Shown: positions 52,123 to 60,185 of the stretch, piece after piece
Numbering within the stretch: position 1 is the stretch's first letter
Layout: every line of letters begins with the position of its first letter
Notes under the pieces: generated by a model
What the model saw: only the letters and a program-made list of their open reading frames with translations
What the model was told of the DNA's origin: nothing
The model's database searches: none
Position numbers and translations under genes: made by a program
Source: Flavobacteriaceae bacterium
Lineage (GTDB): Bacteria; Bacteroidota; Bacteroidia; Flavobacteriales; Flavobacteriaceae
Length of the DNA: 64,000 nt
Direction of reading: 5' to 3'
NCBI GenBank assembly: GCA_947456815.1
Contig: CANGTL010000008.1
Span: 1-64,000, forward strand

Positions 52123-55026
52123 TCAAAAGTTATAAGTCATGGAAAAAGAAAATGTTGGTCCAAATTTGGTTCGCCAAAAAACATTGTCATTAGCCGAATT
52201 AAAGCCATCTTCATAAAGATAATCTCCAGTAAATACGTAATTTCCTAAAGTTTCAAAATTCCCATATTTACTTGCTTTAGTATAATCATTCTGATAAAAA
52301 ACTTGATCCTGAGCCAGAATGTTCTGTACGTTAAGTTTCAATTCAATTTTGTTTTTCATCAAATTTTTTGCAACTTGAAAATCGATTATTGTCCTTCCTT
52401 TTTCCCATATTGCTGGATTCAATTCATTACCTGCAATAGCAATTCGGTTTCCAACCCTATTTAAATTGGAAGAAAACACCCATCCATTATCTTTGTTTAG
52501 GTATTGTAATCCGACATTAACCACAAAAGGTGATTGCCCCTGAAGTGGAATATTGGTTTCTGTATTTGCAGTATTGAAATTAGAAACATCGACAACTGAT
52601 TTAATAATTGCAGTATTAGCAAACAATGTAATATCGTCAAAAACTGTAGTATTTTCGTTGGTAAAAATCGCGCTCAACAAGGTCCTGAACTCTAATTCAA
52701 CTCCACTATTAACAGCACTTGCTGCATTTCTATAGGTTACTGTTTTGTTATTAATTTCCTGTTTAAGCTCTATGGGATTCGTGAAATTCTTTCTAAAATA
52801 AGAGACTGAAAACAACTGCCCCTTCCCCGGATAATATTCATATCGCAAGTCAAAATTTTTGACCGTAGCTATTTTTAAAGTATCATTTCCTTGTGTAAAG
52901 AATTGAGTAGTAAAATCATAAAAGCCAAAGGGCGCCAATTCTCGATACTCAGGTCTGTTTAGTGTTTTTGAATAACTTAATCTTAAATTTTGCTTGCTGG
53001 TAATTGCGTATATTAAGTTAGCAGAAGGCAAAAAATCATTTTGTTTGTTGTTTAAATCCAAATATTCGACTTCTGTTTTCCTCGCGGCCAAAGTTTGGGT
53101 AAAGCTTTCGAATCGTGCACCCCAAATTAGTCTAAACTTTTTATATCTATTATCTAACATAAAATACCCCGCATTTAATTTAGATGATGCGAAATAGGTA
53201 TCTGTAAATTTCGTAAAATCAAAAAGCGTAAAACCATTTAAGCCTGAAGCTAGTGGACCCATATTGGAGACATTGAAAATAGAGCTATTTGGTAATTCTA
53301 ATAGTTCTGAATCAAAAGTTCCACCTTGTGTAAGCGTGTTGTATTGTAACTGCCGAGCAAAAAAGTCTCTTTCTCTGGTTTGGGTAAAAACACCTAGTTT
53401 TATTTCATTAGTTAAATCTTCGCCAATCGAAAATTTTCGGGAAATATCTATTTTTCCGCCAGCTATAAATTCTTGGTTTTCAGACCAAAACAGACCTCCT
53501 CCATAATCAGGTCCTCCATTGTTGTTTGCAATTAAGGCAATTGGCGTTGTTTGCGCTGGATCAGTACTATTGGGGTCAGCAACAGTATACATATTTCTCC
53601 GCAAATTTGGGATATCTCTATATATGTTGCTGTAAAATCCTGTCCAGTTTAGTTTGATTTTCGGTTTAGAAAAATAATGTTCCCCATTAAGTTGTCCAGA
53701 ATAAATTCTACTGCTGGTAAACCATCTTACGTCGGAATTAGTTGTTCTAACGTCTACAACATCATTTTGGCCCGTTCTTTCCACTACTAAATCTGTGGAA
53801 TTCAAGCTCAGAATATTTTTAAATGAAAGAGAATGATTATCATTAAATTTTAAAGAAAAATTTGCTAACGCTGCAGTTAAAACTTGTTCACTATAATTTT
53901 TGTCATTATAGCTTTTAATCAAAATTGCAGGAATACCTTGCGGATTATCATAATCGTTTCTTTCAACTGTATTGAAACTATTTGATTTGTTATTGGAAAA
54001 AGAAAACAAAATACCTATTGTTTTTTCCTTAATATCAAAATGGCGTCCAATAGAGTATTGAAAACTGTAATTGGGTGCGAACTTACTATTATTGATATTC
54101 CAATCCGATTGAAAAGATTTTGCGACATCAACTCGCTCCTCAAATGATAAAAGACTAAACGCTTCTGTAGATGTTACACTTGCTGGCAAATCTCGTTTAC
54201 CATTATCAAATCCTAAAAAATCAGTTCCGCTACCTTTGTATGTTTTTTGAGTTTTCCCAGTGGTTATCGTATTATAACCCGAACCTATCGATATAGTTTG
54301 AAAATCTTTATCAGGTACTGACTTTGTATTAACTTGAACAACACCTCCAGCAAAATCACCCGGTAAGTCAGGGCTTGCAGTTTTTGTTATGATTAAATTA
54401 TCTAACATGTTTGATGGAAAAATATCAAACGAAAATGCTTTACGATCGGATTCTGAACTAGGCAATGGCGCACCATTCAAAAAAGCTGCATTATATCTAT
54501 CATTTAGACCTCTGATGATCACAAATCTATTGTCTTGAATACTTGCGCCACTTATCCTTTTCAAAACATCTGATGTGTTTTTGTCCGGCGTTCTTTTAAT
54601 AGTTTCAGCGGATATACCGTCAGAAACGTTAGCGCTATTCTTTTGCTGTACTAATAATGACTTTACCGATTCGGCTTTAGCTCTGGTTTTTGTAATTACT
54701 ACTTCATCTAGAACATTTTTTTGAGCATCTAACGCAATATTCAAAACTGTTATATCATTCAAGACAACATTTACCTCAGATACAAGTTTTGATTGATAGC
54801 CTATATATATGAATTTCAATTCATAGACGCCAACTGGTATATTTCTGAAGATGAATTTACCTTCTGAATCAGTTGAAACACTTTTATTCAACTCTTTAAT
54901 GACAATATTAGCTCCGGGCAGCGATGAGCCATTTGACTCGTCAACGACAACGCCACTAATTGTTCCGTTTTGCGCAAAAATAGTTTGTGATAAGGTTAAA
55001 ATAAACAGGTAGTACAGGACTTTCAT
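52123..55026 (-). CDS. TonB-dependent outer-membrane receptor with carboxypeptidase-like N-terminal domain
   Basis: A 967-aa receptor. Signal peptide (KVLYYLFILTLSQTIFAQ), carboxypeptidase-regulatory-like domain (about 20-105: GTISGVVVDESNGSSLPGANIVIKEL, GVYELKFIYIGYQS), plug domain (about 135-235: SAETIKRTPDKNTSDVLKRISGAS, FVIIRGLNDRYN, VNTKS) and a 22-strand barrel ending in FSMTYNF with the terminal aromatic. The plug and barrel are complete. No SusD homologue is adjacent, so it is unlikely to be a classical SusCD glycan importer. The ligand is unknown. Downstream lie a glycosyltransferase remnant, the decayed GH1 gene and the 1221-aa T9SS gene. Confidence 0.92.
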   Translation of the reverse strand: MKVLYYLFILTLSQTIFAQNGTISGVVVDESNGSSLPGANIVIKELNKSVSTDSEGKFIFRNIPVGVYELKFIYIGYQSKLVSEVNVVLNDITVLNIALDAQKNVLDEVVITKTRAKAESVKSLLVQQKNSANVSDGISAETIKRTPDKNTSDVLKRISGASIQDNRFVIIRGLNDRYNAAFLNGAPLPSSESDRKAFSFDIFPSNMLDNLIITKTASPDLPGDFAGGVVQVNTKSVPDKDFQTISIGSGYNTITTGKTQKTYKGSGTDFLGFDNGKRDLPASVTSTEAFSLLSFEERVDVAKSFQSDWNINNSKFAPNYSFQYSIGRHFDIKEKTIGILFSFSNNKSNSFNTVERNDYDNPQGIPAILIKSYNDKNYSEQVLTAALANFSLKFNDNHSLSFKNILSLNSTDLVVERTGQNDVVDVRTTNSDVRWFTSSRIYSGQLNGEHYFSKPKIKLNWTGFYSNIYRDIPNLRRNMYTVADPNSTDPAQTTPIALIANNNGGPDYGGGLFWSENQEFIAGGKIDISRKFSIGEDLTNEIKLGVFTQTRERDFFARQLQYNTLTQGGTFDSELLELPNSSIFNVSNMGPLASGLNGFTLFDFTKFTDTYFASSKLNAGYFMLDNRYKKFRLIWGARFESFTQTLAARKTEVEYLDLNNKQNDFLPSANLIYAITSKQNLRLSYSKTLNRPEYRELAPFGFYDFTTQFFTQGNDTLKIATVKNFDLRYEYYPGKGQLFSVSYFRKNFTNPIELKQEINNKTVTYRNAASAVNSGVELEFRTLLSAIFTNENTTVFDDITLFANTAIIKSVVDVSNFNTANTETNIPLQGQSPFVVNVGLQYLNKDNGWVFSSNLNRVGNRIAIAGNELNPAIWEKGRTIIDFQVAKNLMKNKIELKLNVQNILAQDQVFYQNDYTKASKYGNFETLGNYVFTGDYLYEDGFNSANDNVFWRTKFGPTFSFSMTYNF

Positions 55027-55183
55027 TTGGTTTTCAGTTTTGATGCAAACTAAATGCAGAAGCGCTACATTAATGTTAATTTAAAATTATATATTTAGAG
55101 GAATCTTTATTAAAACATTAATAAAAAATAAAGAATAATGTCAACATTCACTACAATGTTTTGAAATTGTTAACAATCAAATG

Positions 55184-55219
55184 TTGGTTTTTCAATAAGC
55201 ACTAATTTGAATAAATTTG
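55184..55219 (+). promoter_or_regulatory. candidate promoter of the OmpA-like gene
   Basis: TAAATTTG at 55212-55219 is an exact TAnnTTTG 19 bases before the ATG at 55238. The nearest TTG (55184-55186) is 25 bases upstream, slightly long. The alternative TTG start at 55217 would lie inside this box. Confidence 0.42.
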
Positions 55220-55237
55220 CCAAAAAATTTAGATTTT

Positions 55238-56557
55238 ATGAGAAAATATCTGTCATTAATCGTAGTAATTCTAGCCGCTGGTAGTTCTTTTTCACAAGAA
55301 AGTACTGATTCAATAGGGCAAACAAAACCAAAAGTAAATAGATGGTCTTTGGATTTGTCTTTCGGAAGTAGTCGCGGAATTAGACCCTACAACGATGGCT
55401 ATTTTTCTACTGAAAGCACCAAGTTTTTAGGAGAATTAAATCTAAATTCATTCAATATTGGAGCTAGATATCAAGTCAATAAATATGTCACATTCAAATC
55501 TGATTTAGCATTTGATAGATTTATTCCAACTGATAGTAAAAGTGCAGCTTTTGATGTGGCGCAATTTAGGTGGTCTATTCAGACAATGTTCAACATTAAT
55601 ATGTTATTTGGTATCGATGAATTTGCAAAATTTAAGTTGCAACCTCATATTGGATTAAATATGGCTTCTTTGAAAACTATTAAATCATCAGAAAATCAAG
55701 CAATTGGTTCGGCAGATAATATTTTGGGTCTGATTTTTGGGCTAACTCCCTCTTACAATATTACAAGCAAAACAAATTTGTTTGTAGATTTTTCACTCAT
55801 AAATAACTTTAGACAGCATAAAACTTGGGACGGTAATCCTTCTGATGAAAAGAATAACCTTTCTGGTCAGATGGGCAATATTTCGTTCGGCGTTAGTTAT
55901 AAATTAGGAAAACCAATTGTAAATGCTGAAAAAGAAATGTTAAAGAAACAGGATGAAGCAAAAAACAACGAAATTGAAAAAAGACTTAATGATGTTGAAT
56001 CTAAATTGATAGATACTGATAAAGATGGAGTTCCCGATTATTTAGACTCAGAAATAAGTTCATTAGAAGGAGCTATTGTAGACAGTAAAGGAATTATGAT
56101 TGACAAGAATAAAAATAATATTCCGGATGAGGTAGAAAAATATTTAGACACAACGAATGGCAAAACAAATGGTAGTGGTTTAAATAATACCGTAGATTCA
56201 AACAATGTCATGTTCAAAAAAGCAATAGATGAAGGCTACATCTGCGTATTTTTCGAAACAGGTAAATCAGTATATTTGAGTTCATCTAGAGATGCTATAA
56301 ACTTCGTACAAACTTTCTTAATTACAAATCCAGAGGCTAAAATCGATTTGATTGGGTATACAGATGACATTGGAACAAGTGAAGTAAACAAAAAATTAGG
56401 TTTAGATAGAGCTAATAATGTTAAAGAAACTTTGGTGAAACTTGGAATAGAACCATATCGAGTAAAAGCTGTTTCTGCTGGAGAAGATCAAACGTATAAT
56501 CCAAGTACTCCAGAGACAAGAAGTTTTGTTAGAAAAGTTGTTTTTAGAATTAAATAA
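55238..56557 (+). CDS. OmpA family outer-membrane protein with calcium-type repeats
   Basis: I start at the ATG at 55238 (439 aa), because it begins a signal peptide (MRKYLSLIVVILAAGSSFSQ) and the ORF-track start lies in a promoter-like box. Residues about 25-235 are beta-barrel-like. A short coiled coil (about 235-260) and thrombospondin type 3-like DTDKDGVPDYLDSE and IDKNKNNIPDEVEKYLD follow. The C-terminal OmpA domain (about 325-439) has IDLIGYTDDIGTSEVNKKLGLDRANNVKETLVKLGI, which binds peptidoglycan. It probably links the outer membrane to the wall. It is divergent from the TonB receptor. Confidence 0.9.
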   Translation: MRKYLSLIVVILAAGSSFSQESTDSIGQTKPKVNRWSLDLSFGSSRGIRPYNDGYFSTESTKFLGELNLNSFNIGARYQVNKYVTFKSDLAFDRFIPTDSKSAAFDVAQFRWSIQTMFNINMLFGIDEFAKFKLQPHIGLNMASLKTIKSSENQAIGSADNILGLIFGLTPSYNITSKTNLFVDFSLINNFRQHKTWDGNPSDEKNNLSGQMGNISFGVSYKLGKPIVNAEKEMLKKQDEAKNNEIEKRLNDVESKLIDTDKDGVPDYLDSEISSLEGAIVDSKGIMIDKNKNNIPDEVEKYLDTTNGKTNGSGLNNTVDSNNVMFKKAIDEGYICVFFETGKSVYLSSSRDAINFVQTFLITNPEAKIDLIGYTDDIGTSEVNKKLGLDRANNVKETLVKLGIEPYRVKAVSAGEDQTYNPSTPETRSFVRKVVFRIK

Positions 56558-56855
56558 TATTTAGACCATTAGTTTAAAAAAAAGTGAGATTTTACTAGCT
56601 GGATGATATAACTTTTTTTACAAAATTGGTATGGAAAAGATCAAGTTGTTGTTTGAAGAATAAACCGTAGCTTTCTATTTTTTAGATGCAGCACTATTTA
56701 CCAACAAAATGCTCTAATCCAATATTTCAAGAATTGCCTACAAATACAATAGGAGCTATAATGGATTTTGGAAGTCATTAATTCTGTACATTGATAATTA
56801 ATCTTTAAGTCAGGTTTTGGGAACGTGGTATTATCGTAAACAAATTGACAAAATT

Positions 56856-57461
56856 ATGTATAAAAAGTATGTGAAATCTTTTTTCGATATTATGGTTGCC
56901 TTTATTGGACTAATCATTTTTTGTCCTTTATTTATTATTGTTACAATTTTGCTTTTTATTTTGAATCGAGGAAAACCTTTTTACTTTCAAAGCAGACCTG
57001 GTTATAAGGGTAAGATATTCAAAATAATCAAGTTTAAAACCATGAACGATAAAAAAAATGAAGACGGAGAACTTTTATCAGATTTTGAAAGAATAACTAC
57101 AGTTGGAAATTTTATTCGTAGAACTTCTATTGATGAAATTCCTCAATTGTTAAATGTTTTTTTTGGACAAATGAGTATAGTTGGACCTAGACCTTTGTTG
57201 AATCAATATTTACCAATATACAATGAAGTTCAAAAACGAAGACATGATGTAAAACCAGGAATAACCGGATGGGCGCAAGTTAATGGAAGAAATTCTATAC
57301 TTTGGTCCAAAAAATTTGAATATGACGTTTGGTATATTGATAATATAAGTTTCATGTTGGATATGAAAATTTTATTGATAACTATTAAAAAAGTTTTATT
57401 CCGAAAAGGTATTAATGCCAGTGATAAATATACGACAGAAGAATTTAACGGTGAAAATTAA
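56856..57461 (+). CDS. undecaprenyl-phosphate sugar phosphotransferase (PglC/WcaJ-type priming enzyme)
   Basis: I start at the ATG at 56856 (201 aa), not the TTG at 56817. It is a bacterial sugar transferase of the small single-domain PglC size, with one N-terminal reentrant hydrophobic segment (FFDIMVAFIGLIIFCPLFIIVTILLFIL), KPFYFQSRPGYKGKIFKIIKFKTMND, the catalytic ED/Arg region RRTSIDEIPQLLNVFFGQMSIVGPRP and KPGITGWAQVNGRNS. It should transfer a sugar phosphate from UDP-sugar to undecaprenyl phosphate, starting the repeat unit. It lies 10 kb from the nearest gene of the glycan block, with short leftover frames on both sides. Confidence 0.92.
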   Translation: MYKKYVKSFFDIMVAFIGLIIFCPLFIIVTILLFILNRGKPFYFQSRPGYKGKIFKIIKFKTMNDKKNEDGELLSDFERITTVGNFIRRTSIDEIPQLLNVFFGQMSIVGPRPLLNQYLPIYNEVQKRRHDVKPGITGWAQVNGRNSILWSKKFEYDVWYIDNISFMLDMKILLITIKKVLFRKGINASDKYTTEEFNGEN

Positions 57462-57585
57462 AGAACTATTGTGGCAAATTATTCCAAATCTCAAATCCCA
57501 ACTCAAAATAAGAAAATATTATTTTTTTTGTTACAATCAGATTGCAGAAATTGAAATAGGTAGATTAATGTCTGATTTGAGATAA
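57451..57585 (+). other. short open frame directly after the priming transferase
   Basis: A 44-codon frame starting at a GTG inside the last codons of the sugar transferase reads KIKELLWQIIPNLKSQLKIR, then KYYFFCYNQIAEIEIGRL and ends at TAA 57585. Overlap with the upstream stop is typical of a following operon gene, so it may be the stump of a lost gene. I recognise no family. The rest of the interval 57586-58040 has no gene that I can support. Confidence 0.22.
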
Positions 57586-57642
57586 TCTAGAAAATTGGAA
57601 TTCAAATTCTCCCCAAATTCGAAACATTCTTCCATTTATCAA

Positions 57643-57670
57643 GACACTATCCCGCGAAGTGTGTAATTTA
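57643..57670. mobile_element. possible insertion-sequence end (IS256-like terminal repeat) without an element
   Basis: GACACTATCCCGCGAAGTGT followed by GTAATTTA reads TAAATTACACACTTCGCGGG then ATAGTGTC on the other strand. This resembles the TTACACAnnnnnnCGGGATAG-type ends of IS256-family elements as I recall them. No transposase and no partner end were found, so it would be a solo remnant. It lies at the right border of the polysaccharide region. Confidence 0.28.
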
Positions 57671-57763
57671 AAAAAAAATAGAAGTTTGGCTTTTTAATTA
57701 TAGTTACATGCTTTTTTCAGTAGAGTATGGAATTGGCCGGACTCTAGTTTTAGTCTACAAAAC

Positions 57764-57824
57764 ATCGGGACTAACAAGATTGTTTTCAACCCTTCTCACA
57801 TTTAAATTATCGGGACTATCAAGA
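57764..57824. repeat. two near-identical 16-base direct repeats
   Basis: ATCGGGACTAACAAGA (57764-57779) and ATCGGGACTATCAAGA (57809-57824) differ by one base and are 45 bases apart within the gene-poor interval 57586-58040. The ORF 57708-57923 that spans them has no recognisable protein character. Confidence 0.5.
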
Positions 57825-58043
57825 CAGAAAAAACCTTTGATAAAAAGAGATTTTCGATTAAAACTACTTACTACTAATTACAACCAAATTAAATCAGTGA
57901 TTAGCAGTTATCAGCGATTTTAATTGATTTTTTAATTAAAATTAATTTTGTTTTTTTCTTTTGTTTTCCTCGTGTTTTTGATAAATCGCGTAAGAAATAA
58001 TTTCATGAAATCGCAGTAAATACAAGGGGTTTGGATAAAAGAA

Positions 58044-58075
58044 AAAAAGACAATTCCCAGTCGAATTGTCTTTTT
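58044..58075. terminator. terminator of the tRNA-Pro gene
   Basis: AAAAAGACAATTC (58044-58056) and GAATTGTCTTTTT (58063-58075) form a perfect 13-bp stem with a 6-base loop. On the minus strand it is just downstream of the tRNA 3' end. Confidence 0.85.
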
Positions 58076-58085
58076 GGTAGTAGTG

Positions 58086-58159
58086 TCGGGATGACTGGAT
58101 TCGAACCAGCGACCCCTAGCACCCCATGCTAGTACGCTACCTGACTGCGCTACATCCCG
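58086..58159 (-). tRNA. tRNA-Pro (anticodon GGG)
   Basis: The minus strand reads CGGGATGTAGCGCAGTCAGG, then TAGCGT, anticodon arm CTAGC-ATGGGGT-GCTAG, T arm GCTGG-TTCGAAT-CCAGT, and CATCCCG. The acceptor stem CGGGATG/CATCCCG is perfect. The 7-base loop ATGGGGT places GGG at the anticodon, for CCC/CCU proline codons. The discriminator base is A, and CCA is not encoded (the following bases are CAC). The total is 74 nt. Confidence 0.96.
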
Positions 58160-58175
58160 CGTAATTTTCGGAATG

Positions 58176-58206
58176 CAAATATATTTTTTTTTGGTACATG
58201 TTCAAA
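58176..58206 (-). promoter_or_regulatory. promoter of the tRNA-Pro gene
   Basis: On the minus strand, TTTG (58206-58203) and TATATTTG (58183-58176) are separated by 19 bases, a full match to the Bacteroidota promoter pattern. The start point would be about 10 bases before the mature tRNA 5' end. Confidence 0.65.
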
Positions 58207-58237
58207 TGCGCTATCGAAATATGAAGTTGAAAAATAA

Positions 58238-58930
58238 TTATTCAATATTTTTCTTTCTTCGAGTCGCGGTTTGATTTAGTTTGAACTGATAGTTGAAGGT
58301 TTTTAGTTTGCTTCTTCGCTCTTCGGCTCTTAACTTTAACTTGAGCTCAAAGTTCATGTCAACCGAGTTCAGCTGCTTAATTGCATTAGTAAAAATAGCT
58401 TCTTTATCATCCTTTAAAGCCAAATCTTTTTGAAGTGATGGATTTGATTTTTCCGACTTTGTAGCCTCAGTTCTGGAAGCGCTATCCTTTTTTGCTGCTG
58501 GAAAATCAAAGGATAAAACTATTTGTTCTTCATCTGGATTCATTTTAACGACGAAATTATCGACGACAAAATGGTCTGAAAAAATTCTATTCTTAAGTAA
58601 CATTGCTTGATCCAAAATGCCATCCACTTTATAGATATCGCTATGGTCATTTAGGTAATGAATAACCTCTTCGATCGCATTTGGAGCGCTGTCGAAATGA
58701 AAGTAATTCTCCTTTCCAACAAAGACAAGAGCCGCTTTCGAACCTACGCTGAACTTTTTTGAAAGATATAATTTGATATAATCCGAATCTTTCGGTTCAA
58801 GTTTTTTAAAAGAAGTAATGTTGTGTCGATTGTCAATCTCATGCATATAAAGAATGCCCTTAGCATCAGCGTATATTGGCTCTCTAAATGAATTTTCTCT
58901 TTTCTCGTTAATGTAGCCGACTAGTTTCAT
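58238..58930 (-). CDS. hypothetical protein, 230 aa
   Basis: I do not recognise the family. The N-terminal two thirds (1-150) look like a compact alpha/beta domain: MKLVGYINEKRENSF, YIKLYLSKKFSVGSKAALVFVG, APNAIEEVIHYLNDHSD, FSDHFVVDNFVVKMNPDEEQIVLSFDFP. Residues 150-230 are charged and low in complexity (KKDSASRTEATKSEKSN, ELKLKLRAEERRSKLK), ending in a basic stretch. There is no signal peptide or membrane helix, so it is cytoplasmic and perhaps nucleic-acid-binding by charge alone. Its reading frame is clean and its codon use looks like that of its neighbours. It is alone between tRNA-Pro and a T9SS gene. Confidence 0.7.
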   Translation of the reverse strand: MKLVGYINEKRENSFREPIYADAKGILYMHEIDNRHNITSFKKLEPKDSDYIKLYLSKKFSVGSKAALVFVGKENYFHFDSAPNAIEEVIHYLNDHSDIYKVDGILDQAMLLKNRIFSDHFVVDNFVVKMNPDEEQIVLSFDFPAAKKDSASRTEATKSEKSNPSLQKDLALKDDKEAIFTNAIKQLNSVDMNFELKLKLRAEERRSKLKTFNYQFKLNQTATRRKKNIE

Positions 58931-59114
58931 GGGTTTCTTTTCTATTAAATTTTAGAAAAAGCAGGTTTGAAAATAGAAAGCGTCGGGGAGTTCACTTCTG
59001 TGCCTCTAAAGTATGAAAATAATTTCTTATAAAAAAACACCAGGAATACTAGTGTCTTATTTGTTAAGCTATGTGTACTATAGAAGCAAAAACATTTTTG
59101 ATGAATTATTCGTA

Positions 59115-60047
59115 TTATTCTTTTATAAATTTGGAAGTAATACCTTCACTTTGAATAAAATAAACGCCTTTGGTTAGTGAACTTACATCCAAACTGACTG
59201 CATTGTTGTCAGCAAAAGTGCTTGCATGCTCGCTTACAAGTTTGCCATCAATTGTGTAAATCTTGAAGTTATAATTCCCGTCATGGGCACTTATTCCTCT
59301 TACAATGTTTACCGTTTGAGTTGTTACTGTTGGAAAAATTGAAAAAAGTGAATTTGAAAATTGATTATTCGCTAATGAATTATTGTTGACTCTAACATTG
59401 TCGATGATGATTTTGGTTCCGAAGGTTGCGTTTTCAACCGTTCCCATCGAAAACGAAATGTACATCCATAGTGGAGTTTCGTTCGAAGTGTAGAGTACTG
59501 GAGCTTGCGCGTATTTGAATTGTACGTTTCCATCATAAACATAATCGGGCTCCGCAATCTGAATGGATGCTCGTCCGATTTCTCCATTTTCTCCCAATAC
59601 GACCAATTCTGCTTCAATCACATCGGTGACTCCAAAAGGAATATATTTATAGTGAAAAGCTAAGAAAGACACTTCCATTCCTGGTTCTACCGGAACTCCT
59701 GGATTCCAACCTGGACTGTCCTGCGATGCATCGTGAAACAACGTCGCGCCACCCGGAATTACCTGGCCTTGTGTCATATTGTAGGCGTTTCGAATGTCTA
59801 AAGCTCTTGCTCCAGAAAATGCATCGGTAGTTGAAGAACAAGAAAAATCGACGTAATTATCAAACATAATTTCATCAGAAACACTTTGTCCAGTTCCAAC
59901 ATCGATAACCGCGGGCATACTAAAGTTAATTCCCCAGTTACTTACTTTTCCATTTGGTTTTAAGATCTCAAAATCACCATTAACAACTTGAGCGCTCGAT
60001 GAAATTGCAATCATTAACAACAACATCATGTAGTAGTTTTTTTTCAT
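59115..60047 (-). CDS. secreted protein with T9SS type A sorting domain
   Basis: A 310-aa protein. Signal peptide (KKNYYMMLLLMIAISSSAQ). The middle part (20-215) looks like a carbohydrate-binding or jelly-roll module: VVNGDFEILKPNGKVSNWGI, GARALDIRNAYN, TKIIIDNVRVNNNS. The C-terminal sorting domain (about 230-310) has SLFSIFPTVTTQTVNIVRG, FKIYTIDGKLV and LTKGVYFIQSEGITSKFIKE. A cell-surface or released protein with an unknown ligand. The ORFs 59372-59617 and 59647-59841 are shadows. Confidence 0.84.
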   Translation of the reverse strand: MKKNYYMMLLLMIAISSSAQVVNGDFEILKPNGKVSNWGINFSMPAVIDVGTGQSVSDEIMFDNYVDFSCSSTTDAFSGARALDIRNAYNMTQGQVIPGGATLFHDASQDSPGWNPGVPVEPGMEVSFLAFHYKYIPFGVTDVIEAELVVLGENGEIGRASIQIAEPDYVYDGNVQFKYAQAPVLYTSNETPLWMYISFSMGTVENATFGTKIIIDNVRVNNNSLANNQFSNSLFSIFPTVTTQTVNIVRGISAHDGNYNFKIYTIDGKLVSEHASTFADNNAVSLDVSSLTKGVYFIQSEGITSKFIKE

Positions 60048-60096
60048 AACGTAAATTTTTAATTTTTTTAGGTTTCATAGCAGTTCCTCCCTAAGC

Positions 60097-60104
60097 CAAA
60101 AGTA
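60097..60104 (-). promoter_or_regulatory. candidate -7 box for the T9SS gene at 60047
   Basis: CAAAAGTA on the plus strand reads TACTTTTG on the minus strand, an exact TAnnTTTG match 49 bases before the ATG. A GGAGGA-like word lies nearer the gene (rc of 60086-60091). No -33 TTG at consensus distance. Confidence 0.33.
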
Positions 60105-60185
60105 CATCTTATTTGGAATTTGTTATCCTTTAGGTTGGTAGACAAAAGGTGTACATCAGCGTAATTTATTGTTTTTTACGCGCGT

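Noticed and set aside
52123-55026. Polysaccharide utilisation locus of SusC/SusD type
   Set aside because: No SusD-like lipoprotein gene is adjacent and the receptor lacks a partner, so a PUL label is not supported.
56686-56781. 31-codon ATG frame MQHYLPTKCSNPIFQELPTN before the priming transferase
   Set aside because: It looks somewhat protein-like but is too short and unrecognised. I keep it only as a hint of a lost neighbour.
57708-57923. 71-aa plus-strand ORF in the gap before tRNA-Pro
   Set aside because: It spans a pair of direct repeats, has no recognisable motif or promoter, and is probably chance.
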